From Polaromonas sp. (lineage in GTDB: Bacteria; Pseudomonadota; Gammaproteobacteria; Burkholderiales; Burkholderiaceae_C), in the NCBI RefSeq assembly GCF_018780625.1, contig NZ_JADMJK010000090.1, forward strand, positions 1-35,068: 35,068 nucleotides of DNA, written 5' to 3'. The position numbers and the translations under genes were made by a program. Below, in pieces: positions 18,129 to 27,937 of the stretch. The notes under the pieces are model-generated. The model did not search any database. It saw nothing but the letters and a program-made list of their open reading frames with translations, and was not told the origin of the DNA. Position 1 is the first letter of the stretch, and each line of letters begins with the position of its first letter.

Positions 18129-19499
18129 TCAATGCCCGGTGTGCAGCTTTCGGTGAATGCGCCGCGTGGTGCTCCAGACCGCCCACAGCACCAGCGGGAT
18201 CAGTGCCCCGGCCGCTATTTCGGGGTTGATCGGCACGCCCGCGCCCTTGAGCGCCTTGCCGCCGTAGAGCAGCAGGCTGACCACGTAGTAGGAGATCGCC
18301 GCGATCGACAACCCTTCCACCGTGCTTTGCAGGCGCAGCTGCAGTTCTTGCCCGCGCGTGAGCTTTTCCAGTAGCTGCTGGTTTTGCACCTCGGTGGCAA
18401 TGTCCACCCGCGTGCGCAGCAAGGCGCTGGTACGTGACACCCGCTCTGACAATGACGCGAGCCGCTGCGCGGTGGATGCCACGGTGGCAATGGCGGGCGA
18501 CAGCCGGCGCTGCATGAAGTCGCCCAGCGTTTGCGTGCCGGGAATGGGCTGCTCGCGCAATTCGGTGATGCGCTGGGTCACCAGCGTGTCGTAGGCGCGG
18601 GTAGCTGAAAACCGGTACACATGCTCGGCCGTGGCGCGCTCCACACGGGCCGCCAGCGATACCAGCGTGTCCAGCAGTTCCTGGTCTGACGCCGACTTGA
18701 GCTCGAGCCGCGCCGTGATGTCAGCCAGCGCGTCGTCTGACGCGGTCAGCATGGGGCCCAGCTGCTTGGCCACGGGCAGGCCGCGCAGGGCCATGAGCCG
18801 GTAGGTTTCGAGCTCCAGCAGGCGGTGCGAGATGCGGCCGACGCGCGTTTGCGTGGTGCCCGGCGGCACGATCACCAGCATGCGTTCAAAGCCGCTGGGG
18901 CGCAGCATGAAGTCGGTCACTGCCCAGGAGTGGCCGGCATTGCCCGTCACCGAAGCCACCACCGGGTGTTCGCCAAACCAGGCCCGGGCCTGCGCCAGCG
19001 TGTCGTCCACCGCCGCCAGGTCGCCATGCACCATGGCCAGCTTGATGGCCGCAATGGTGCGGCCCGGTATGCCGCGCAGCCATTCAGGCGCCAGCACCAG
19101 CGCGGACATCAGTTCGGGGTCAGACGCGCCAAGCTGTGCGTGCGCGGGCAAGGGCTGCACGATGGCGTAGCGGCTGAACTCGGTGTGCCGCTCCCACTTG
19201 ACGGTATAGCCCTCAAAGCGCAGGCGCAAGAAATTGCCCTGCAGGCTTTCGGGGGCCAGGTCCTGCTGACCGGGCAGCAGGCGCAGGTGCGCGCATTCCT
19301 GCTCGCGCGTGACGCCTTCATTGAACACGGCCACATACACCACCAGCGCCGGCACGCGGATGCGCGCGGGCGGGCGGGCATGCACCTCGTTGTGCAGCAT
19401 GGCGCGCTGCGCGTCGTCGTCGGGCAGCATGCGCTGCGCCAGTGGCACCGACGGTCTGGACGGCAGCAAGGCAGAAGGATGAACAAGAGGTGGATTCAT
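18129..19499 (-). CDS. DUF3422 family protein
   Basis: LHNEVHARPPARIRVPALVVYVAVFNEGVTREQECAHLRLL...; C-terminal transmembrane region. Confidence 0.85.
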   Translation of the reverse strand: MNPPLVHPSALLPSRPSVPLAQRMLPDDDAQRAMLHNEVHARPPARIRVPALVVYVAVFNEGVTREQECAHLRLLPGQQDLAPESLQGNFLRLRFEGYTVKWERHTEFSRYAIVQPLPAHAQLGASDPELMSALVLAPEWLRGIPGRTIAAIKLAMVHGDLAAVDDTLAQARAWFGEHPVVASVTGNAGHSWAVTDFMLRPSGFERMLVIVPPGTTQTRVGRISHRLLELETYRLMALRGLPVAKQLGPMLTASDDALADITARLELKSASDQELLDTLVSLAARVERATAEHVYRFSATRAYDTLVTQRITELREQPIPGTQTLGDFMQRRLSPAIATVASTAQRLASLSERVSRTSALLRTRVDIATEVQNQQLLEKLTRGQELQLRLQSTVEGLSIAAISYYVVSLLLYGGKALKGAGVPINPEIAAGALIPLVLWAVWSTTRRIHRKLHTGH

Positions 19500-19572
19500 G
19501 GCGCTGAAGGTGTGGGTGACGGGGCTATTGTGCGGTCAATTTTTGGGGTCTTTCCATGAACCGCCTCCCGAC

Positions 19573-19651
19573 TCGTCAGCGCGAGCGAAGCGCGGCGATC
19601 CATCGCCGAAAAAGCGCAGTCATGGATTGCCGCACTTTATTCGCAATGACA
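19573..19651. repeat. Imperfect inverted repeat of the GTCATTGCGA...GGCAATCCATG class
   Basis: CGTCAGCGCGAGCGAAGCGCGGCGATCCAT ... ATGGATTGCCGCACTTTATTCGCAATGACA, arms about 30 nt. Confidence 0.7.
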
Positions 19652-19811
19652 GGGATAGATTGCACCGGCTCATGGTTCGTGTGCAGTTCTGGAACGGAAC
19701 AAGAGGCGCGCAACCGGCCTCTTGCCGGCGCGGGTTGGCATCGAGGCGCTTTCTGGATACACCATATATCGCAGATTGCTTATATGATCCAGCGTCAACA
19801 CTGGAGACATC

Positions 19812-20285
19812 ATGAAAAAAGTTACTTCACGCTGGGCCGTCAGCCTGAGCCTCGGTTTGGGCCTGGCGCTGTGCGCACCGGTCTGGGCCGACAACAAGGC
19901 TGCGGCCATCGACGAAATGGCGGGCTACCTGGAGTTTGTGGACTATGGCGGCGCCACCATTTTTCCCGAGCAAATCCCCAAGGACGAATACGCCAAGATG
20001 ATGGTCATTGACGCCCGCGATGCCGCGCAGTTCAGCGCCGCGCACATTCCCGGCGCCGTCAACATCGAGTGGCGCCAGGTGCTGGCCAAGAGCAGCCAGA
20101 TTCCCAAAAACAAGCCGGTACTGATCTACTGCAACACCGGCTCGCTGTCGGCCCAGGCGGGCTTTGCGCTGCGGGTGGCCGGCTGGGACAACGTGCGGAT
20201 TTTGCAGGGCGGCTTTGCCGAGTGGCAAGCCAAAGGCGGACTGGACGCCAACGCCAGGGCGGCAGGCGCACAGCCCAAGCATTGA
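19812..20285 (+). CDS. Periplasmic rhodanese-like protein
   Basis: Signal peptide; MVIDARDAAQFSAAHIPGAVNIEW...VLIYCNTGSLSAQAGFALRVAGWDNVRILQGGFAEW. Confidence 0.92.
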   Translation: MKKVTSRWAVSLSLGLGLALCAPVWADNKAAAIDEMAGYLEFVDYGGATIFPEQIPKDEYAKMMVIDARDAAQFSAAHIPGAVNIEWRQVLAKSSQIPKNKPVLIYCNTGSLSAQAGFALRVAGWDNVRILQGGFAEWQAKGGLDANARAAGAQPKH

Positions 20286-20297
20286 TGCCCCCACGCC

Positions 20298-21299
20298 CTA
20301 CGCGCCGGCCGGCGTGATCATCGCTACCGGCTCAGGCGCCAGCAGCGTGCCTTCGCGCAGCCCCTTCACGGTGGCCAGCGACAGCGCGGCAATCACCAGC
20401 GTCGTCAGGGCCAGCACCAGCATCGCCAGGGGCTGAAACCAGCGGGCGGCATGGGGCGCCAGTTGCAGCGTCAGCGCGGCAAACGCCGCCAGCGGAAACG
20501 ACAGCGCCCAGAGCGTCACGCTGAACGGCTGCGAAATGGCGCGCTTGAAAATACCGGCCGACCAGACCAGGAAAAACAGCGCCACGCCCCAGGCCATCCA
20601 GGACAGCAGCGGCGACGCGCCCAGTTGCAGCGCGGCCAGGCCCGCCACGGCCGGCGGCGACACCGTGATGAAGGTGCTGGCCAGCAGCCGCTCGGGCCAC
20701 AGGCCTGCCGTGCCCACGCGCACGGCCAGCAGCGTGAGCAGCACCGGCCACAGCAGCAGCCCCAGGCCCAGCTGCGCCGCCGACCATTGCGAAGAACCCA
20801 GCGCCACGCCAGCCAGCGGCGCCAGCATGTTGCCGACCACGGGAATCAGCATCAGCGGCGTCAGGCTGGGCCAGACCAGGCCGCCCTCCTTGTTGCCCTT
20901 GAGCCAGCGCGACAGGACCCACACCGTGACGCCAAACTGCCAGGCCGCGCCCAGCACCCACAGCACCCTGGCGGGCGTACCGGCTCCGGTCAACGCGGTG
21001 GCGACGGTGGCCAGCAACAGCAGCGACGCCGGCAATGCCGCCACCAGCGGATGGCGCACCGGGTGCTTCAGGTCATCGGCCAGCGCCAGCGGATAACGTT
21101 GCCAGCGCAGCAGCGACAGCCCGGCCAGCAGCGCAAACACCAGCGCCGCCAGCGCGCCAAGCACCATCGCCCCGGCGCCCGCCGTGTCACCCAGAATGGG
21201 CACCGCGCTGTGCCAGGCCAGAGACAGCCCCGACAGGCCCATGACGACGACGAACCAGCCGGGCATGAGGAATTTGAGCGCAGTGGGATGGTGGGGCAT
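20298..21299 (-). CDS. TDT/SLAC1 (TehA-like) family transporter
   Basis: 333 aa, about ten hydrophobic segments, FLMPGWFVVVMGLSGLSLAWHSA start typical of the family. Confidence 0.8.
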   Translation of the reverse strand: MPHHPTALKFLMPGWFVVVMGLSGLSLAWHSAVPILGDTAGAGAMVLGALAALVFALLAGLSLLRWQRYPLALADDLKHPVRHPLVAALPASLLLLATVATALTGAGTPARVLWVLGAAWQFGVTVWVLSRWLKGNKEGGLVWPSLTPLMLIPVVGNMLAPLAGVALGSSQWSAAQLGLGLLLWPVLLTLLAVRVGTAGLWPERLLASTFITVSPPAVAGLAALQLGASPLLSWMAWGVALFFLVWSAGIFKRAISQPFSVTLWALSFPLAAFAALTLQLAPHAARWFQPLAMLVLALTTLVIAALSLATVKGLREGTLLAPEPVAMITPAGA

Positions 21300-21437
21300 G
21301 AAGGGGACTCGGTTGCAAAGGGACGCGCGCGGCTTGGACCAACGCCTGGCAGGAGGGTGAAGAATAGCGCCAATGGGGCCGCGGCTTGATTTTCAGCCCG
21401 CGGCAGGCGGTGCCATGGCTTTGCGACATACTGGCGC

Positions 21438-21457
21438 GGGGCACTGCCCCATTTTTT
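21438..21457 (+). terminator. Terminator-like hairpin GGGGC-ACT-GCCCC-A-TTTTTT
   Basis: 5-bp GC stem plus T6, 23 nt before the ATG at 21481. Confidence 0.55.
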
Positions 21458-21480
21458 CAACCGACTCCAGCGAGCAATCC

Positions 21481-22149
21481 ATGGCCACCGACACCGTAAC
21501 TATTTCAGGACGACGCCCCCGCCTGCTGGCCGTACTGGGGCTGCTGGTGCTGGCGGCCTTGCTGTGGTCGGGCGTGGCGCCTTATGACCGGGGCACCTGG
21601 CTGATGGAGGTCGCGCCCGTGCTGATGGCCGCGCCGGTGCTGCTGGCCACCTGGCGCCGCTATCCGCTGACGACGCTGCTGTACGCGCTGATTGCCCTGC
21701 ACGCGCTGGTGCTGATCCTGGGCGGCGCCTACACCTACGCGCGCGTGCCGATGGGTTTCTGGCTGCAGGATGCGCTTGACCTGGGCCGCAACCCCTACGA
21801 CAAGATCGGCCATTTCATGCAGGGCCTGGTGCCCGCCATGGCGGCGCGCGAAGTGCTGCTGCAGCGCGGCTACTTGCGCCACCAGGGCATGGCGGCGTTT
21901 CTCGCGGTCTGCACCGCCATGGCGATCAGCGCCGTGTACGAACTCGTCGAATGGGCCTCCGCGCTGGCGCTGGGCCAGGGCGCCGATGAATTCCTGGGCA
22001 CGCAGGGCGACCCGTGGGACACGCAGTCGGACATGTTTTATGCGCTGATCGGGGCGACGGTGGCGGTGACGCTGCTGCGGCGCTGGCAGGACCGGCAGAT
22101 GGAGGCGCTGCATGCGTCGCAGCAAGCTGCGCAGATGCCCCGACGCTAA
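21481..22149 (+). CDS. DUF2238 (YjdF-like) membrane protein
   Basis: GGAYTYARVPMGFWLQDALDLGRNPYDKIGHFMQGLVPAMAAREVLL...YELVEWASALALGQGADEFLGTQGDPWDTQSDMFYALIGA. Confidence 0.9.
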   Translation: MATDTVTISGRRPRLLAVLGLLVLAALLWSGVAPYDRGTWLMEVAPVLMAAPVLLATWRRYPLTTLLYALIALHALVLILGGAYTYARVPMGFWLQDALDLGRNPYDKIGHFMQGLVPAMAAREVLLQRGYLRHQGMAAFLAVCTAMAISAVYELVEWASALALGQGADEFLGTQGDPWDTQSDMFYALIGATVAVTLLRRWQDRQMEALHASQQAAQMPRR

Positions 22150-22176
22150 AAAATCAGCAGCAACCAGCCCTGATCT

Positions 22177-23022
<846 letters not shown>

Positions 23023-23036
23023 GGCAATGCAGTCCT

Positions 23037-23054
23037 GAGCCTCGCATGAGGCTC
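23037..23054. repeat. Perfect hairpin GAGCCTC-GCAT-GAGGCTC in the 5' leader of the SEC-C gene
   Basis: 7-bp perfect arms, 15 nt from the ATG. Confidence 0.6.
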
Positions 23055-23198
23055 TTATGGTGCAAGAGTGTATCTGCCGCGCTCCGGGCGCTTGCGCCGC
23101 AAGGCTTGCCCGGGTGCCGTCGCGCACCACTATTGCTGGCGTGATGGCGTTACCATCTGCCGCACACTTTGCCGCCCCTTTATCCAGAAAGAAACCCA

Positions 23199-24503
23199 AT
23201 GGCGATTTTTGACGACTCCGCACTCAAGCCCGGCGTGGCCAGGCGGGAGGTTTTTGGCTGGGCCATGTACGACTTTGCCAACTCGGGCTACACCACCGTG
23301 GTGCTCACGGCGGTGTTCAACGTCTACTTCATTGGCGTGGTGGCCAACGGGGCTGGATGGGGCACGCTGGCCTGGACGCTGGCGCTGTCGGCGTCCAATT
23401 TGCTGGTGCTGCTGCTGATGCCGGCCCTGGGCGCGTGGGCCGACGCGCACGCGGCCAAGCGCCGCCTGCTGATGCTGGCAACAGCGGCCTGCGTGGCGAC
23501 CACCGGCGCGCTAGCGCTGACGGGGCGCGGCGATTTGTGGCTGGCGGTGGCGGCGATTGTGCTGTCCAATTTTTTTTACTCGGTCGGCGAGTCGCTGACG
23601 GCGGCGTTTTTGCCCGAGCTGGCGCGGCATGAGGCGATGGGCAAGGTGTCGGGCTGGGGCTGGAGCTTTGGCTACTTCGGCGGCATGCTGTCGCTGGGGC
23701 TGTGCCTGGCCTATGTGCTCCACGCGCAGGCACAGGGCCAGGCGGCCACCGACTTTGTGCCGGTCACCATGCTGATCACGGCCACCGTCTATGGCGCGGC
23801 CGCGCTGGTGACGTTTGCGCTGCTCAAGGAACGCGCCCAGCCGCAGCGCACGGCACCGGCCAAAAGCTCGGCCTGGGCCGCGCTGGTGGGCAGCTGGCGG
23901 CAGGCGCAGCCCTACACCGACTTCAAGCGGCTGCTGCTGTGCGCGGTGTTTTACCAGGCCGGCATTGCCGTGGTGATTGCGCTGGCGGCGGTGTATGCCG
24001 ACCAGGCGATGAAGTTCTCGCAGAGCGAGACGATGGCGCTGGTGTTCGTCGTGAACATTGCGGCGGCCGTCGGCGCGTTTGCGTTTGGCTACTGGCAGGA
24101 CCGGCTGGGCCACAAGCCGGCGCTGGCCATGACGCTGCTGGTCTGGATTGCCATGGTGCTGATTGCCGCTTTAACGGAATCGCGCCCCATGTTCTGGCTG
24201 GCGGCCACGCTGGCCGGGCTGGCCATGGGCTCGTCGCAAAGCGGCGGCCGGGCGATGGCCGGCACCCTGATTCCGGCGGCGCGGCTGGCCGAGTTTTTTG
24301 GGCTGTGGACCTTTGCCGTGCGGCTGGCCGCCATCATCGGCCCCGTCACCTACGGCCTGGTGACCTGGCTGACGCACAACAACCACCGGCTGGCGATTTT
24401 GGCGACCGGCAGCTTTTTTGTGATCGGGCTGGCGCTGCTGCAGCGGGTCAACATGCAGCGCGGCACGGCCGCCGGACTAAACGAATCGCTACCCTTTAAA
24501 TAG
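23199..24503 (+). CDS. MFS transporter, UMF1/Atg22-like
   Basis: REVFGWAMYDFANSGYTTVVLTAVFNVYFIGVV...NFFYSVGESLTAAFLPEL...GWGWSFGYFGGMLSL. Confidence 0.9.
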   Translation: MAIFDDSALKPGVARREVFGWAMYDFANSGYTTVVLTAVFNVYFIGVVANGAGWGTLAWTLALSASNLLVLLLMPALGAWADAHAAKRRLLMLATAACVATTGALALTGRGDLWLAVAAIVLSNFFYSVGESLTAAFLPELARHEAMGKVSGWGWSFGYFGGMLSLGLCLAYVLHAQAQGQAATDFVPVTMLITATVYGAAALVTFALLKERAQPQRTAPAKSSAWAALVGSWRQAQPYTDFKRLLLCAVFYQAGIAVVIALAAVYADQAMKFSQSETMALVFVVNIAAAVGAFAFGYWQDRLGHKPALAMTLLVWIAMVLIAALTESRPMFWLAATLAGLAMGSSQSGGRAMAGTLIPAARLAEFFGLWTFAVRLAAIIGPVTYGLVTWLTHNNHRLAILATGSFFVIGLALLQRVNMQRGTAAGLNESLPFK

Positions 24504-24915
24504 CGGACTGCGCCCGCACGCCAAGGGCCACCAGCCTTTTTGACATCGAAAGAACATGCCGGTCCTTGCTCAGCAGCAGGGCTTGTCCGGCCACGGCCAG
24601 GTCAATGAACTTCTGGTCGTCGGGGTCGCTACAGGTCAGGCGGGCCTTGACGGCAACGGCCAGCAGGCGGGTGTGGCGGTCAAATTGCGCCAGCACCTGT
24701 TCGGCCGTGATTTGGTAAAAACCCAGGCGCGGCACGATTTGCGGGTAGTCCAGCACGCGCGCCAGCTCGTCGCGCATGGCTTGCGTGGCGATCCAGTCGA
24801 GTTCGCCGGCTTCAAGCGCTTGCTGGAGGGGTTGTGCCGCCGCGTCCGCGAACACAAACAGGTCCAGCACGATGTTGGTGTCCAGCACGACGGGCTGGCA
24901 GGCCTCAGTCGTCAC
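24496..24915 (-). CDS. PIN-domain protein, putative toxin-family nuclease (GTG start)
   Basis: VVLDTNIVLDLF...MRDELARVLDYPQI...SDPDDQKFIDLAVAGQALLLSKDRHVL; all four acidic positions present. Confidence 0.88.
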   Translation of the reverse strand: MTTEACQPVVLDTNIVLDLFVFADAAAQPLQQALEAGELDWIATQAMRDELARVLDYPQIVPRLGFYQITAEQVLAQFDRHTRLLAVAVKARLTCSDPDDQKFIDLAVAGQALLLSKDRHVLSMSKRLVALGVRAQSAI

Positions 24916-26272
24916 GGCGCGGCGTGGCGGGCTGGTCTGTCTGCTTGGCGCGGGCCGATCCGGCCACCATGTCAAAGCGGAACAGCCGGCATTCGATCGG
25001 GCCGTTCCACATCGGCACGCGGCGCGATTCCTTCAGGCGCATCTTGCCGGGCAGCTTGAGGTCGGGCGTCAGGATGTGGGCGGTCCAGCCGGCGTAGTTC
25101 TTTTTCCAGTGCGCGGCGAGTTGCGGAAAGAAGTCGGAGGCCTCGTCGCCCCAGGCGTCCTGCGCCTGCTCGCGGCCGGGGTTGGCGGAGCGGTCGCGCG
25201 GGGCCTGTGCGGCTTCTGCGGCTTCGGGGCGGCGCAGCGGCTGGCCGAAATCGTCGACGTTCTGGCCGCGCTCGTCGCGCTGGTTGCGGCTTTGAACGCC
25301 TGAAATACCGGCCACGCCCGCCACGTCAATGCGCTCGCCGTAGGGCGGGTTCACCAGCATCACGCCAGTGGGCGCTGGCGGCATGCGCTGCAGCGCGTCG
25401 CCGCCGCGAAACTGCACGGCATTGGCCACGCCGGCGCGCTCGGCATTGCGCTCGGCAAAGTCGACCATGCGGAAAGACACATCGCTGCCATACACCGGCG
25501 CCGTGGGTTCGGTGATCGCATCCTCGGCCTGGTCGAGCAGGCCTTCCCAGACATGGCCCTGGAACGGCAGGTACTTCTGGAAGGCAAACTTGCGGTTGAT
25601 GCCGGGGGCGATGTTGCAGGCGATCTGCGCGGCCTCGATGGCGATGGTGCCCGAGCCGCAGCAGGGGTCGTACAGCGGCACGCCGTCCTTGCACAGCTGG
25701 TCCCAGCCGCTGGCGGCAATCATGGCGGCGGCCAGCGTTTCCTTGAGCGGCGCGTCGCCCTTGTCCTCGCGCCAGCCGCGCTTGAACAGCGGCTCGCCCG
25801 AGGTGTCGATGTAGATCGTCACGGTGTCGGTGGTCAGGTGCACATAGACACGCACGTCGGGCCAGTGGGTGTCCACGCTGGGGCGCACGTCGTTGAACTT
25901 GTGGCGAAAGCGGTCGGCAATCGCGTCCTTGACCTTGAGCGCGGCAAAGTTCAGGCTTTGCAGCGGGCTGTGCTGCGCCGTGATTTCGACCTTGAAGGTC
26001 TGCTTGGGCGTGAACCAGATTTCCCAGGCGACGTTGGCGGCCGCGTTGTACAGGTCCTGCTCGCTGCGGTACTGGCAGTGCTGCAGCTCGATCAGCACGC
26101 GCTGGGCCAGCCGGCTGTGCAGGTTGAGCTTCATCGCGTCGCGCCAGGAGCCCTGCAGCTGCACGCCGGCGCGCCAGGCTTTGCCCTGCGTGCCGGTGAT
26201 GCGCTGGACTTCGGTGGCCAGCAAGGCTTCGACGCCGGCGGCGCAGGGCAAAAATAGTTGAAGTTGATTCAT
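24905..26272 (-). CDS. THUMP-domain RNA methyltransferase, RlmL-like
   Basis: LFLPCAAGVEALLATEVQRI...GEPLFKRGWREDKGDAPLKETLAAAMI...LYDPCCGSGTIAIEAAQIA...MLVNPPYGERI. Confidence 0.92.
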   Translation of the reverse strand: MNQLQLFLPCAAGVEALLATEVQRITGTQGKAWRAGVQLQGSWRDAMKLNLHSRLAQRVLIELQHCQYRSEQDLYNAAANVAWEIWFTPKQTFKVEITAQHSPLQSLNFAALKVKDAIADRFRHKFNDVRPSVDTHWPDVRVYVHLTTDTVTIYIDTSGEPLFKRGWREDKGDAPLKETLAAAMIAASGWDQLCKDGVPLYDPCCGSGTIAIEAAQIACNIAPGINRKFAFQKYLPFQGHVWEGLLDQAEDAITEPTAPVYGSDVSFRMVDFAERNAERAGVANAVQFRGGDALQRMPPAPTGVMLVNPPYGERIDVAGVAGISGVQSRNQRDERGQNVDDFGQPLRRPEAAEAAQAPRDRSANPGREQAQDAWGDEASDFFPQLAAHWKKNYAGWTAHILTPDLKLPGKMRLKESRRVPMWNGPIECRLFRFDMVAGSARAKQTDQPATPRRDD

Positions 26273-26349
26273 GGTATGGCTTTAAAAATGAGGACGTGAC
26301 GCGGGGGCATTCGGCGTGACGGTAAAAAAATGGCGAAGAGCGCGGCCGC

Positions 26350-27873
26350 CTAGAGGGCTTTGCGCAGGCTGGCGGGCGCAATGCGCAGGGCTTCGCGGTA
26401 CTTGGCCACGGTGCGGCGCGCGCATTCAATGCCTTGCTCCTTGAGCATTTCGGCAATCTGGTTGTCGCTCAGTGGCTTTTTGGTGCTTTCGGACGCGACA
26501 AACTGCTTGATCAGCGCGCGCACCGCCGTGCTGGAGGCGTTGCCGCCGGTCTCGGTGCCCAGCGCCGAACCAAAGAAGTATTTGAGCTCGAAGGTGCCAA
26601 ACGGCGTGCTCATGTACTTGGCCGTGGTGACGCGCGAGATGGTGGACTCGTGCAGGCCCAGCTCGTCGGCGATTTCGCGCAGCACCAGCGGGCGCATGGC
26701 CAGCTCGCCGTGGGTGAAGAAGTTCTTTTGCCGCTCCACAATGGCGCTGCTGACGCGCAGGATGGTGTCAAAGCGCTGCTGGATGTTCTTGATGAACCAG
26801 CGCGCTTCCTGCAGCCGCTGCTGCAGCGCCTGCCCGCCCTGGCCCTTGTGCTGCTTGAGCGCGTTGGCATACATGTCCTGCACGCGCAGGCGGGGCATGA
26901 CCTCGCGGTTGAGCGAGACCTTGAAGCCCCGGCCCGATTTGACGACGATGACGTCGGGCACGATGAGGTTGCGCTCGACATTGACAAAACGGCGCCCGGG
27001 CTTGGGGTCCAGCCGGGCAATCACGGCAATGGCGCCCTTGATCACGTCGTCGGTAAAACCGCACAAATGGGCCAGGCGCTTGACGTCGCGCTTGGCCAGC
27101 AGTTCCATGGGCTGCTGGCACATGGCCAGCGCGGCGCGGGTTTCGTCGCTGGGCTCGGCATCGCGCAGCTGCAGGCTCAGGCATTCGGCCAGGTGGCGCG
27201 CGCCCACGCCGGCCGGCTCCATGTGCTGCAGCAGCTTCAGGGTGATGGCGAAATGCTGCTCCAGCTCCTCGGCCTGCTCCAGGTCGCTGCCGGCCAGGCC
27301 GGCGGCCAGCGAGGCCAGGCTGTCTTCCAGATAGCCGTCGTCGTTGAGCGACTCGATCAGGAAATGCAGCGCCGCGCGGTCCACCTCGGACAGCCGCAGG
27401 CCAAGCGCCTGCCGGTGCAAATAGTCCTGCAGCGACACATGCGCGCCGGTCAGGTCGGACGCTTCGGCGTCGCTGTCGTCCAGGTTGTTCTTGCGCGCGG
27501 GCGCGTCGCCGCCCCACTCGCTGTCATCGGGCGATGACTCGACCGAGCCGTCGCCTTCCCAGCTTTCTTCCAGCGTGGGCTCCTGGCTGGATTCGGTGCT
27601 GGATTCGGCGTCATTCTGGCTTGTAGCGACGGAAACAGTAGCAGACTCAAATTCGCGAATGTCCTGGCTGACCGGCGTGTCGGTCTGCTCCAGGCCAAAG
27701 TCCTCGCGCACGGCGGCCTCTTCAGCGATTTCCAGGAACGGGTTCTCATCGAGCATCTGCTCGACCTCCTGGCTCAGCTCCAGCGTCGACAACTGCAGCA
27801 GGCGAATCGACTGCTGCAGCTGCGGCGTGAGCGCCAAATGCTGCGAGACGCGAAGTGAAAGCCCTTGTTTCAC
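26350..27873 (-). CDS. rpoN: RNA polymerase sigma-54 factor
   Basis: MKQGLSLRVSQHLALTPQLQQSIRLLQLSTLEL...RpoN box ARRTVAKYREAL. Confidence 0.97.
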   Translation of the reverse strand: MKQGLSLRVSQHLALTPQLQQSIRLLQLSTLELSQEVEQMLDENPFLEIAEEAAVREDFGLEQTDTPVSQDIREFESATVSVATSQNDAESSTESSQEPTLEESWEGDGSVESSPDDSEWGGDAPARKNNLDDSDAEASDLTGAHVSLQDYLHRQALGLRLSEVDRAALHFLIESLNDDGYLEDSLASLAAGLAGSDLEQAEELEQHFAITLKLLQHMEPAGVGARHLAECLSLQLRDAEPSDETRAALAMCQQPMELLAKRDVKRLAHLCGFTDDVIKGAIAVIARLDPKPGRRFVNVERNLIVPDVIVVKSGRGFKVSLNREVMPRLRVQDMYANALKQHKGQGGQALQQRLQEARWFIKNIQQRFDTILRVSSAIVERQKNFFTHGELAMRPLVLREIADELGLHESTISRVTTAKYMSTPFGTFELKYFFGSALGTETGGNASSTAVRALIKQFVASESTKKPLSDNQIAEMLKEQGIECARRTVAKYREALRIAPASLRKAL

Positions 27874-27937
27874 CCTAGCTCCAGTCAGTTGATAAGAGAC
27901 GTTGCGGCGCGTTTTGCAAGCAGGCGCGGCGGGACCG

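Noticed and set aside
19763-19786. AT-rich near-palindrome ATATATCGCAGATTGCTTATAT before the rhodanese gene, considered as a BigR/SqrR-type operator
   Set aside because: Arms do not pair consistently around a centre; could simply be the promoter. No consensus I can verify.
20451-21389. 312-aa plus-strand ORF
   Set aside because: Antisense to the TDT transporter; Gln/Arg/His-rich shadow frame.
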